Assembly (NCBI GenBank): GCA_027449865.1
Contig: DAIDKV010000089.1
Coordinates: 1-63,660, forward strand
Direction of reading: 5' to 3'
DNA from: Planctomycetales bacterium
Lineage (GTDB): Bacteria > Planctomycetota > Planctomycetia > Isosphaerales > Isosphaeraceae
Length of the DNA stretch: 63,660 bases
A program made the translations under genes and the position numbers. Shown in pieces: positions 50,832-60,088 of the stretch (the first letter of the stretch is position 1; each line of letters starts with the position of its first letter). The notes beneath the pieces are model-generated. The model saw only the letters and a program-made list of their open reading frames with translations, did not search any database and had not been told where the DNA came from.

Positions 50832-53003
50832 ATGAGAGGGTCGATTCGCATCCTGGCCATCGTCGCGATCATCGGCCAGGCGCCGGGACGCGCCGGTGCC
50901 GCTGACGGGCGGGTCTCGTTCGCGACCGATGTGCAGCCCATCCTGACGAGACTTGGCTGCAACCAGGGGACCTGCCACGGCGCCCAGTACGGCAAGGGAA
51001 ATTTCAAGCTTTCCTTGAAGGGCTTCGATGACGAGTCGGACTACCGCGAGATCGTCCGCGCGGCCTTTGGACGCCGGATCTCGACGAGCGACCCCGTGGC
51101 GAGTCTTCTGCTGCGGAAGCCGACCCTTCGGATGGCGCATGAGGGCGGCCGTCGCCTCGTCGAGGGCTCGCCAGCTTACAAAACCCTCCTCAAATGGCTC
51201 CAGCAGGGCGCGCCTGGCCCGGCCGCCACCGACCGAAGGCTCAAAGCGCTGGTCGTCGAGCCGAAGGAGATCGTCCTCCAGCCCGGCGCGAGCGCAAAAA
51301 TCACGGCGAAGGCCATCTACGAGGACGGCTCGAGCGAACTCCTGAGCGAGAAGGCACTGTTCGAGAGCCAGTCGCCGATGGTCGCCCAGATCCGCGACGA
51401 CGGTGCTGTCAAGGCGGCCGGGGCACGCGGCGAGTCGGCCGTGATGGTCCGCTATCTCAGCTCGGTCGCCGCGACGCGGGTGATCGTTCCTTATGGTTCC
51501 ACCGTCTCGCTCAACGGCTTTCGGCCGAACAACCTGATTGACACCCTCTGGGTCGAAACCTGGCGCAAGGTGGGATTGTCGCCTACATCCACCTGCGACG
51601 ACGCCGAGTTCTTCCGCCGGATTCACCTCAATACCCTGTCGACACTCCCCCGGCCGGAGGATCTCCGAGCGTTCCTCGCCGATACGAGCCCCGATAAACG
51701 AGAGAAGGCGATCGAGGCGGTTTTGAAGCGTCCCGAGTATGTCTCGGCATGGGCTCACAAGTGGGGCGACCTCTTGCTCAACAGCCGAGAGGCGGCCGGC
51801 AAGAAGGGAATGTGGTCGCTGCACAACTGGCTCCGGGAATCCTTCCGCGCCAACAAGCCGATGGACGTCATGATCTCCGAGCTGATCACCGCGATCGGGA
51901 GCCCGTACCAGAACGGCCCGGCCAACTTCTACAAGATCGGGACGCCCGAGCAGTGGACCGAGAGTACAGCGCAGGTGTTTCTCGGCGTCCGGCTTCAGTG
52001 CGCCCGATGCCATAACCACCCGTATGAGAGCCTGTTGCAGGCCGACTATTACGCGATGAAGGCGTTCTTCAGCCGGGTCGGGAAGAAGACCAGCCAGGAG
52101 TTCGGCCTGGCCGGCGGCGACACGGTCATCTTCGTCCGCGAATCGGGCGAGGTCAGCCATCCGCGGACCGGGCAGTTGTTGAAGCCGAGACCCGTCGGCG
52201 GGGCGCCCGTGGACGACCCGATCGACCGCCGCAGGGCCCTCGCGGCCTGGATCTCGTCGCGCGAGAATCGGGCGCTGGCACGCAACCTGGTCAATCGATA
52301 CTGGGGCTACTACTTCGGCCGCGGGCTCGTGAATCCGATCGACGACCTGCGCGCGACCAACCCGCCCTCGAATCCCGAACTGCTCGACGCCCTGGCCGAC
52401 GACCTGGTCGCGCACCATTACGACATCAAGCACCTTCTGCGGACGATCATGCGATCGAGGGTCTACCAGCTTGGTTCCGTGGCAAGGCCCGAGAGCCGGG
52501 CCGACGCCGAGAATCGCTACGTGACCCACTTCGCCCCCACCCGGATCGGTGCCGAGGCCCTGCTCGACGCCGTGGACCTCGCCTGCGGAACACAGGAGAA
52601 GTTCAAGGGCCTGCCGTCGGGCTATCGGGCGATCGATCTCCCCGATTCCGGTTACGATTCGGAGTTCCTCGACACGTTCGGTCGGCCCCGCCGGGCTGTC
52701 CCGTGCGAGTGCGAGCGGAGCGATGCCCCAACGATGACTCAGGCTCTGCTGATGATCAGCGGCGGCCTGCTCAACCGCAAGGTCTCCGATTCGAAGGGAA
52801 GGGTCGCCCGGCTGGTCGCGGCCAAAACACCGCCGGAAAAGGCCATCGAGGAACTTTTTCTCGGCACCCTCTCGCGCCTGCCGACCCCCGACGAGAGCCG
52901 CGAGGCGGTCGCGGATGTCAAGGCCGCGCCCACACTGAAGGAGGGGCTCGAAGACATGCTCTGGACACTCCTCAACACGCGGGAATTTCAGTTTAACCAT
53001 TGA
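50832..53003 (+). CDS. Secreted cytochrome-type DUF1549/DUF1553 protein with a bacterial Ig-like domain
   Basis: The protein is 723 aa. ATG 50832 is preceded by GGGAGGGG at five bases; upstream in-frame codons derive from the repeat element. A signal peptide ends at GRAGA-ADG. A cytochrome-like domain has GCNQGTCHGAQYGKG (CX4CH at 43-49), unlike the classical CXXCH. A Big-2-type Ig-like domain follows (~135-225; VEPKEIVLQPGASAKITAKA). DUF1549 (~230-440) shows FFRRIHLNTLSTLPRPEDLR and LQCARCHNHPYE (a second CXXCH). DUF1553 (~475-720) shows RRALAAWISSRENRALARNL and VNRYWGYYFGRGLVNPIDD. Such proteins are probably periplasmic redox partners of the DUF1501 proteins; function is unproven. Confidence 0.92.
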   Translation: MRGSIRILAIVAIIGQAPGRAGAADGRVSFATDVQPILTRLGCNQGTCHGAQYGKGNFKLSLKGFDDESDYREIVRAAFGRRISTSDPVASLLLRKPTLRMAHEGGRRLVEGSPAYKTLLKWLQQGAPGPAATDRRLKALVVEPKEIVLQPGASAKITAKAIYEDGSSELLSEKALFESQSPMVAQIRDDGAVKAAGARGESAVMVRYLSSVAATRVIVPYGSTVSLNGFRPNNLIDTLWVETWRKVGLSPTSTCDDAEFFRRIHLNTLSTLPRPEDLRAFLADTSPDKREKAIEAVLKRPEYVSAWAHKWGDLLLNSREAAGKKGMWSLHNWLRESFRANKPMDVMISELITAIGSPYQNGPANFYKIGTPEQWTESTAQVFLGVRLQCARCHNHPYESLLQADYYAMKAFFSRVGKKTSQEFGLAGGDTVIFVRESGEVSHPRTGQLLKPRPVGGAPVDDPIDRRRALAAWISSRENRALARNLVNRYWGYYFGRGLVNPIDDLRATNPPSNPELLDALADDLVAHHYDIKHLLRTIMRSRVYQLGSVARPESRADAENRYVTHFAPTRIGAEALLDAVDLACGTQEKFKGLPSGYRAIDLPDSGYDSEFLDTFGRPRRAVPCECERSDAPTMTQALLMISGGLLNRKVSDSKGRVARLVAAKTPPEKAIEELFLGTLSRLPTPDESREAVADVKAAPTLKEGLEDMLWTLLNTREFQFNH

Positions 53004-53125
53004 TGGAAAATCCTTCGGGTTCCGGGAGGTCGAGGCTCTGTCCGAGCCGCGCGCGTCGGCGACGTGATCCTTGCCCTCCCGACGCGAACCGGCCGCCTCC
53101 GCGAACCTGAGACGAGGACGACACC

Positions 53126-55213
53126 ATGTGCATCCCCTGGCTTCGGATTGTCCCGGTCCTGATCCTGCTCGCGGGCCAGGCCGCCGCCGAGACGCCCAAC
53201 CCGGAGATCACCTACATCGTCCCGGGCGCGGTTCGTCGAGGGGCCACGAGCGAGGTGACGGTCGTCGCGCGGCAGGCTCGTCGCGGGTTTGAGACCGCCT
53301 CGCGGGTCTTCTTCAGTGGCGAAGGTCTGCGCGGCGAGGTTCTGCCACGCGCCCCGAAGGAACCGGTCGAGCGGCGGCGGCTCAAGATCACCGTCGCCCC
53401 CGACGCCGCCCCGGGCCTGCGCGAGGTCCGCGTGACGACGGAGAGCGGGATCTCCTCTCTCGGCGAACTCCTCATCGTCGACGACCCCGTGATCGTTGAG
53501 GAGCCCAAATCCCACGCGACGCCGACAACGGCTCAACCGGTCGAGGTCAACCACGTGATCGCCGGCGCCATCAGCGCCAAGGAAGAGGTCGACACCTACC
53601 GATTCCGGGCAAAGGCCGGTCAGGAGATCACCTTCAGCCTGATGGCCCAGCGCCTCGATTTCAAGCGGCATTATCAGGAGGCGGGCAGCTCCGACCCCAT
53701 TTTGATCCTCACGTAGGAATCGGGCGAGGAACTCGCCTCAAATGATGACTATTTCTTCGCCGATCCCCTGCTCCATCATCGGTTCGAAAAAGAAGGAAAT
53801 TACATCATCGCGGTTCGCGACGTCGATTATGGCGGTGCGGCTCACTTCACCTATTCGCTCACGATGACGGACCGGCCGTTCGTCACGGCGGTCTCGCCGC
53901 TCGCGATTTCGACGACCGGTCCGTGGACGGCTCGCGGCACCGGGTTTGGGATTCCGGAGGGGGCGCTCCGGCTCGCGGGACTGCCCAGCCCGACCTCGCC
54001 TGGCATCCATCCCGCCCGGCTGATCGTCAACGGCCAGGAAACCAATGCGGCGACGTTCGAGGTCACCGACCGGCCGATCCACGCGGAGACCGAACCGAAC
54101 GACGACCCAAAACAGGCCACCCGGGTGCCGGGCCTCGGCGTGGTCGTCAATGGCCGCTCGGATCGGCCGAATGATCTCGATCACTTTGTCTTTTCGCTCA
54201 GGGCGAAACGGCCCGTAAGGTTCGAGGTCACCGCGCGTCGAGCCGGGTCGAGCCTCGACTCGTACCTGCGACTGCTCGACGAGAAGGGGAAGGTGGTCGC
54301 CTCGGGCGACGACACCCGCCGATCGAAGGACGCCGTTTTGAACTACACGCCGCCGGCCGACGGCCCGTACACGCTGGAAGTGCGCGACCTGCTCTATCGG
54401 GGCGGGCCGACCTACCCCTACGCGATCGAGGCCGTCGAAGACGAGCCGGATTTCGAGGTTACCTGCGACGACGACCGGGCGGGCGTCGGACCCGGCGGCG
54501 CGGTCCCCTGGTTCCTTCGGGTGACCCGGCTCGCCGGCTTCGACGGCCCGATCGAGGTCCGGGTCGAGGGACTACCGCCCGGCCTGACCGCCCAGCCGGT
54601 GACCATACCGGCCGCCATGACCGACGGCTGCCTGATCCTCCAGGCCGCACCCGACGCGAAGCCCGCGGCGGCGCCGGTGAAGGTCGTCGCCCGGGCGAAG
54701 GTGAAGGGCCTCAACGGCCAGACACGCACGATCGAGCGCCGGGTCCAGCCGCTCCAGGAACTGTACATGGGCGGCGGCGGCCGGAACGTCTGGCCCGTCG
54801 AAACGCAGATCGCACAGGTTGTCTCGCGCGACGACATCGCGACCGTGCGCGTTTCCCCCGCCTCCCTCTCGCTCAAGCCCGGCGAGCAGGTGACCCTGAA
54901 CGTCGAGGTCGTCCGCCGGCCGAACTGCCACGACCGGGTGACGCTCGACGTCAAGCTCCGCCACCTCGGCTCGGTCTACGGCAATACACTGCCGCCCGGG
55001 GTGACACTCGTCGAGGCCGGAAGCAAGACCTCGCTCGCGCCCGGGGAGTCGAGCGGACGCATCATCCTGAAGGCCGCGCCTGATGCGAAGCCGGTGGAGG
55101 GCGTCTCGATCGCGGTCGTGGCCTTCGTCTCGATCGACTTCGTGGTCAAACGGCCCTACGCGAGCGCCCCCATCCCGACGAGGATCGTGGCCCCCGCAAT
55201 TGCCAATCGTTGA
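53126..55213 (+). pseudogene. PPC-domain (pre-peptidase C-terminal) protein with an in-frame TAG
   Basis: ATG 53126 opens a signal peptide (MCIPWLRIVPVLILLAGQAA). The frame runs to TAG at 53714-53716 (GSSDPILILT*ESGEELASND) and then continues without another stop to 55213, so the full-length product would be about 695 aa. The text on both sides of the stop is one PPC domain (EVDTYRFRAKAGQEITFSLM before; DDYFFADPLLHHRFEKEGNY after). A second PPC domain is at DDPKQATRVPGLGVVVNGRS and following, then Ig-like beta domains (GGAVPWFLRVTRLAGFDGPI). It sits within the DUF1501/DUF1553 set. It is either a one-base nonsense mutation (such as TAC to TAG) or a sequence error. ATG 53864 could restart the distal part without a signal peptide. 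Confidence 0.8.
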
Positions 55214-55259
55214 TAGAGATGTTCCCATAAGGGTCGCGATTCTGGCCGGAGAAACTGGC

Positions 55260-56699
55260 ATGTTCCGCATCGAAGGCCATCCCCGACAAGCCTGCGACGG
55301 GATCTCTCGGCGGACCTTGCTGGAGGCAGCCGGGGCCGGCCTGTTCGGGCTCAGCCTTCCCGGTCTGCTTGCCGACGAGGCGAGGGCGAAGCCGGCGGCT
55401 CCTCGGGCTCGATCGGTGATTTTCCTGTTCCTGTTCGGCGGGCCGAGTCAGCTCGAGACCTTCGACCTCAAGCCCGAAGCCCCCGAGAAGATCCGGGGCC
55501 CATTCCGCCCGATCGCCTCGCGTACCCCCGGGCTTCTGATCGGCGAGCACCTGCCGAGACTTGCCGAGATCTCCGACCGTTTCTGCGTCGTGCGGACCAT
55601 GACGCACCCGTACAACGACCACAGCGGCGCCGCTCATTATATTCAGACAGGAAAGATTTGGCATGTGCCAATCGGTGGCGGGTTCAATCCGACGCCGAGA
55701 GACTGGCCGTCGATGGGGTCGGTGGTCGAGTATCTCGCCCGCCGCGAGCCGGGCGGGATGGATCGGCCGGCACCGGCCTATGTCGTCGTCCCCAATTCGC
55801 TGGGACGGCTTCAGGAGTCGGGCCAGTATCTCCGGCCTGGTGAACATGCCGGCTGGCTCGGCCGCCGATACGAGCCGCTGACCACGGTCGTCGACAAGAA
55901 GGACCGGACCGATAATCCCTACTGGCGCGCCTGCGAGGACGCCGAGCTGACGTTCGCGATCGAGGGACTCGACCCCGCGCAGGGCGTCCGGCTGGACCGG
56001 ACGAATCGTCGCCTCTCGCTGCTGGAACAGTTCGACGATCGGCGTCGGGCCCTCGATCGAGCCATCCCGCTGCGCGACTTCGACCAGTTTCGACGGCGAG
56101 CCCTGGCGATGGTGACTTCCGAGGCGACCCGTCGGGCCCTGGACATCCGCCAGGAGCCGGACCGGATTCGCGATCGATACGGCCGGCACCTGTTCGGCCA
56201 GTCCACCCTCATCGCCCGTCGGCTGATCGAGGCCGGGACCCGGTTTGTCACGGTCCATTACGACGCATGCGACGGCTACGGTTGGGATTCGCACGTGCAC
56301 AGCGATGATGTGAAAGACCATCTCTTGCCGACGTTCGACCAGGCTCTCTCCGCACTTCTCGACGACCTGGCCGCCCGGGGATTGCTCGACGAGACCCTTG
56401 TGGTGGCGATGGGCGAGATGGGACGGACGCCTCAACCGACGCCCCGATGGGGCCGAGGTCACTGGAGCCGGCTCTTTCCCGCGGTGCTGGCCGGCGCGGG
56501 CATCCGCGGCGGGACCGTTTTTGGTCATTCCGACAAGGATGCGGCCAACGTGGTCGACCACCCGGTCACTCCCGAGTCGCTCGCCGCGACGATCCACCAC
56601 GCCCTGGGAATTGACCACGAGATGCGCCTGATCGATCCGCTCGGACGTCCCGTTCCCCTCGTCGACGGCGGCCGTCCCCTCGTCGAACTCTTCGGCTGA
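55260..56699 (+). CDS. Tat-exported DUF1501 protein (2 of 3)
   Basis: The protein is 479 aa. ATG 55260 is preceded by GGAG at eight bases; the frame is open upstream only inside the end of the PPC gene. The Tat signal is CDGISRRTLLEAAGAGLFGL. Family phrases: SVIFLFLFGGPSQLETFDLK, HLPRLAEISDRFCVVRTMTH, PYNDHSGAAHYIQTGK, HLFGQSTLIARRLIEAGTRF and VVAMGEMGRTPQPTPRWGRG. It belongs to the branch with long inserts after the YNDHSGA motif. It starts 46 bases after the PPC gene and is probably co-transcribed with it and with the cytochrome gene that follows. Confidence 0.93.
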   Translation: MFRIEGHPRQACDGISRRTLLEAAGAGLFGLSLPGLLADEARAKPAAPRARSVIFLFLFGGPSQLETFDLKPEAPEKIRGPFRPIASRTPGLLIGEHLPRLAEISDRFCVVRTMTHPYNDHSGAAHYIQTGKIWHVPIGGGFNPTPRDWPSMGSVVEYLARREPGGMDRPAPAYVVVPNSLGRLQESGQYLRPGEHAGWLGRRYEPLTTVVDKKDRTDNPYWRACEDAELTFAIEGLDPAQGVRLDRTNRRLSLLEQFDDRRRALDRAIPLRDFDQFRRRALAMVTSEATRRALDIRQEPDRIRDRYGRHLFGQSTLIARRLIEAGTRFVTVHYDACDGYGWDSHVHSDDVKDHLLPTFDQALSALLDDLAARGLLDETLVVAMGEMGRTPQPTPRWGRGHWSRLFPAVLAGAGIRGGTVFGHSDKDAANVVDHPVTPESLAATIHHALGIDHEMRLIDPLGRPVPLVDGGRPLVELFG

Positions 56700-56815
56700 A
56701 CGACGATCTGCGGAGATGCTCCTCGCCCCGAAGCCGGGCCACCTCGCCCTTGACAGCGACCGTCCCTCTCGAAGATTTTAACAAGAGTTGAACGCACTCG
56801 AGAGCGAGGAGAACG

Positions 56816-59800
56816 ATGAGACCTCGGATGATCCTTCGCGGCTTGCTGATCGCGACGTTTCTCGTCGTTCCTGGTGCCTCTGTTCGGGCCGCCGACGACG
56901 CCGAGGCGTTCGAGACGTGGGTTCGTCCGCTGCTCGTCGAGAACTGCCGGAAATGTCACGGCCCTGAGAAGCAGAAGGGCGGGCTACGGGTCGACTCGCG
57001 AAAGTCGCTGATCGAAGGGGGCGAGAACGGACCGGCCATCGAGCCCGGGCGGCCGGAACGAAGTCTCCTGATCCAGGCCGTCCGGCGCAGGGGCGAGCTC
57101 AAGATGCCGCCGAACCGGAAGCTTCGCGACGACCAGATCGCCGCCCTGGAACGCTGGATCGCCTCGGGTGCCCACTGGCCGGCCGGAGACAAGGTGGCCG
57201 ATCGCCCCGACGAAGCCCAGCGCAGGCACTGGGCCTTCCAGACCGTCCGCGATCCCGCCCCGCCGAGCGTTCGACGTGAAGCCTGGTGCCGGAACCCCAT
57301 CGACGCGTTTATCCTGGCCCGACTCGAAGCGGCCGGACTGGAGCCCTCGCCTCCGGCCGATCGTCGGACACTCCTCCGTCGTCTCACCTACGACCTGACC
57401 GGCCTGCCTCCGACCCCCGAGGACGTCGCGGCCTTTCTCGACGATCCCGATCCGGATGCCTACGTCAAGCGGGTCGATCGCCTGCTCGCCTCGCCTCATT
57501 TCGGCGAGCATTGGGGACGCCACTGGCTCGACGTGGCCCGATACTCCGACACCAAGGGCTACGTCTACGCCCGAGAGGAGCGGTTCTTCGTCCACGCGCC
57601 CGCGTATCGCGACTGGGTGGTCAAGGCCATGAACGATGACCTTCCCTACAACCTTTTTCTCCTGCAACAGATCGCCGCCGACCGCGCCGTGACCGACGAC
57701 CCGCGGGCACTCGCGGCGCTCGGATTCCTGACGATCGGCCGGCGGTTCCTCGGCGTGACCCACGATATCATCGACGACCGGATCGACGTCGTGACCCGTG
57801 GAACGATGGGTCTGACCGTGGCCTGCGCCCGGTGCCACGATCACAAGTTCGACCCGATCCCCACCCGCGATTATTACTCGCTCCACGGCGTCTTTCTCAA
57901 CGGGACCGAGCGGCTGGTCCCGCTCGTTCCTCCCGAGAGCCGATCGAAGGCATTTCGCGACGAGTTTGAGAAGCGGCAAAAGGCCCTCCGCGAGGGCATG
58001 GCCGCGAGCCGGGCCGAGGCATCCGGCCGGGTCCGTGCTCGCCTGGCCGATTACCTGATGGCCCAGCGGCAACTCGCCTCGTTCCCGCAAGAGGGTTTCG
58101 ACATTGTCATCGGCAAGGACGACCTGAACCCGGCGTTCGTCCGGCGATGGGCCGCCTACCTCGAAGCCTCCGCCAGGTCCGACGACCCAATCTTCCGCCC
58201 CTGGCGGCGATTCGCCTCGCTCGGCGACGAGGAGTTCTCCGCCCGTGCCCCCGCGGTCACGAGCGAACTTCGAGAGTCGGGGCCCCCTGCCCTGAATCCC
58301 GCCGTCGCGAGGGCTTTTGCAACGGCGCCTGCCTCACTCCAGGAGGTCGCGGCGCGTTATTCCAGGCTGTTCACCGAGGCCGACCGAGACCGAGAGACCG
58401 ACGAGAACCGACCGCTTCGCCAGGTCATCCACGGTCCCGGTTCCCCCTGCGAGATCCCCGACGAGCCGATCGTCACCACGGAATGGTATTTCGACAGCGA
58501 TACCGTCAATCATCTCTGGAAACTTCAAGGTGACTTCGATCGGTGGCTGATCCAGGCACCCGATGCCCCGCCGTTTGCCCTGGCGGTTCTCGATCGAGCC
58601 GAGATCCGCGAGCCGCGTGTCCTCCGGCGCGGCAACCCGGCGAACCCGGGCGATCCGGTATCTCGCCACTTCCTCTCCGCCATCGCCGGACCAAACCCCA
58701 GGCCGTTCGCGATCGGGAGCGGTCGCCTGGAACTGGCCCAGGCCATCATCGACCCCGCCAACCCACTGACGGCCCGCGTCTGGATCAACCGGGTCTGGAT
58801 GCACCACTTCGGCGCTGGGCTCGTTCGCACGCCGAGCGACTTCGGCCTTCGCGCCGAACCGCCCAGCCATCCCAAACTGCTCGACTGGCTCGCCAGCCGC
58901 CTGGTCGATGAAGGCTGGAGCACCAAAGCCATTCATCGAATGATTTTGCTATCTTCTGTTTATCAGCAGTCCTCGACTCCACCCGACGACCCTCCGCGTC
59001 GCGAGCGCGTCCAGCGCATCGATCCGGGGAATCGGCTTCTCTGGCGGATGAATCCACATCGACTGACGTTTGAGGAGACCCGCGATTCGATGCTGTCGGC
59101 CTCCGGCGAGCTGGAGACCCGGATCGGAGGCCGGGCCTCGGATTTGTTCCCCGGTGGGGCGGCCAATCTCCGACGGACCCTCTACGGCCTGGTCGATCGC
59201 CAGTTCCTCCCGACCGTGCTCCGGGTCTTCGACTTCGCCAACCCGGACCTGCACATCCCGGCGCGGGTCGAGACGACAGACCCACAGCAGGCCCTTTTCG
59301 CGCTCAATCACCCGTTTGTCGCGGCGAGGGCGCGGAGGCTGGCCGCACGCGTGGCCAGACTCGAACCTGACGAGGCGGTTCGCCGCCTCTACCTCGTCGC
59401 CTATCAGCGCGAGCCCACGGATTCGCAACGTCGCGCGGCGGTCGCCTTTCTGGCCTCGGCCGAGGCCGAGCCGAGGCCATCGCCCTCGCCGGAAAGTCTC
59501 GCCTGGAGCTACGGCTTCGGCGCCATCGACCCCGAAACGGGCCGTCTCTCGGGCTTCCACCGGCTCCCGCATTTCGACGGATCCGCGTGGGGCGGCGGTC
59601 CGCAATGGCCCGATCCCGTACTGGGCTGGGTCCGATTGACCGCCGACGGCGGCCACCCCGGCAACGATCCGAATCATGCCGCGGTCCGTCGATGGACGGC
59701 TCCTCGAAAATCGACCGTGACCATCCGGTCCACCGCGATCCACGATGTCGCCGCCGGCGACGGCATCCGTTGCTGGATCCTTTCGAGTCGTCAGGGCGTC

Positions 59801-60073
59801 TTGAAGTCGTTGGTGCTCCACAACGCCAGGGCCAACCTGGATCTCGATCGACTCGACGTCGAGCCCGGCGAGACCATCGACTTCGTGGTCGACATCCGAA
59901 ACAATCTCAACAGCGATCAGTTCCTCTGGGCTCCCACGATCCGAGGCTCCCGCCCGGAAACCTCGTGGGAGGCGAGGCGCGACTTCGTCGGCCCTCCCAC
60001 GCCAACGCTCTCGCCCATCGAGCAGCTCGCCCAGGTTCTCCTGATGACGAATGAATTTTTGTTTGTGGATTAA
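56816..60073 (+). CDS. Secreted PSCyt1-DUF1549-DUF1553 cytochrome protein
   Basis: The protein is 1085 aa. ATG 56816 follows GAGGAG at four bases and opens a signal peptide (ILRGLLIATFLVVPGASVRA). The planctomycete cytochrome C domain (PSCyt1) carries ENCRKCHGPEKQKGGLR (haem Cys 44/47, His 48), with KMPP as the likely Met ligand motif. DUF1549 (~135-350) includes DRRTLLRRLTYDLTGLPPTP and ACARCHDHKFDPIPTRDYY (a second CXXCH). A long middle part (~350-620) precedes DUF1553 (~630-860; PANPLTARVWINRVWMHHFG). The final ~200 residues add a beta-rich, PA14/jelly-roll-like module (VRLTADGGHPGNDPNHAAVR). Together with DUF1501 partners it forms the standard planctomycete secreted redox pair. Confidence 0.93.
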   Translation: MRPRMILRGLLIATFLVVPGASVRAADDAEAFETWVRPLLVENCRKCHGPEKQKGGLRVDSRKSLIEGGENGPAIEPGRPERSLLIQAVRRRGELKMPPNRKLRDDQIAALERWIASGAHWPAGDKVADRPDEAQRRHWAFQTVRDPAPPSVRREAWCRNPIDAFILARLEAAGLEPSPPADRRTLLRRLTYDLTGLPPTPEDVAAFLDDPDPDAYVKRVDRLLASPHFGEHWGRHWLDVARYSDTKGYVYAREERFFVHAPAYRDWVVKAMNDDLPYNLFLLQQIAADRAVTDDPRALAALGFLTIGRRFLGVTHDIIDDRIDVVTRGTMGLTVACARCHDHKFDPIPTRDYYSLHGVFLNGTERLVPLVPPESRSKAFRDEFEKRQKALREGMAASRAEASGRVRARLADYLMAQRQLASFPQEGFDIVIGKDDLNPAFVRRWAAYLEASARSDDPIFRPWRRFASLGDEEFSARAPAVTSELRESGPPALNPAVARAFATAPASLQEVAARYSRLFTEADRDRETDENRPLRQVIHGPGSPCEIPDEPIVTTEWYFDSDTVNHLWKLQGDFDRWLIQAPDAPPFALAVLDRAEIREPRVLRRGNPANPGDPVSRHFLSAIAGPNPRPFAIGSGRLELAQAIIDPANPLTARVWINRVWMHHFGAGLVRTPSDFGLRAEPPSHPKLLDWLASRLVDEGWSTKAIHRMILLSSVYQQSSTPPDDPPRRERVQRIDPGNRLLWRMNPHRLTFEETRDSMLSASGELETRIGGRASDLFPGGAANLRRTLYGLVDRQFLPTVLRVFDFANPDLHIPARVETTDPQQALFALNHPFVAARARRLAARVARLEPDEAVRRLYLVAYQREPTDSQRRAAVAFLASAEAEPRPSPSPESLAWSYGFGAIDPETGRLSGFHRLPHFDGSAWGGGPQWPDPVLGWVRLTADGGHPGNDPNHAAVRRWTAPRKSTVTIRSTAIHDVAAGDGIRCWILSSRQGVLKSLVLHNARANLDLDRLDVEPGETIDFVVDIRNNLNSDQFLWAPTIRGSRPETSWEARRDFVGPPTPTLSPIEQLAQVLLMTNEFLFVD

Positions 60074-60088
60074 ACGGAGTGGCGGCCG

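Noticed and set aside
49220-51007. 595-codon minus-strand open frame opposite the first DUF1501 gene
   Set aside because: It is the shadow of a well-supported gene and includes the non-coding repeat element (translated as repeated DSGFQIP-like text).
50793-53000. 735-codon minus-strand open frame opposite the DUF1549/DUF1553 gene
   Set aside because: The plus strand encodes the recognised cytochrome/DUF1549/DUF1553 protein; long antisense frames are common in high-GC DNA.
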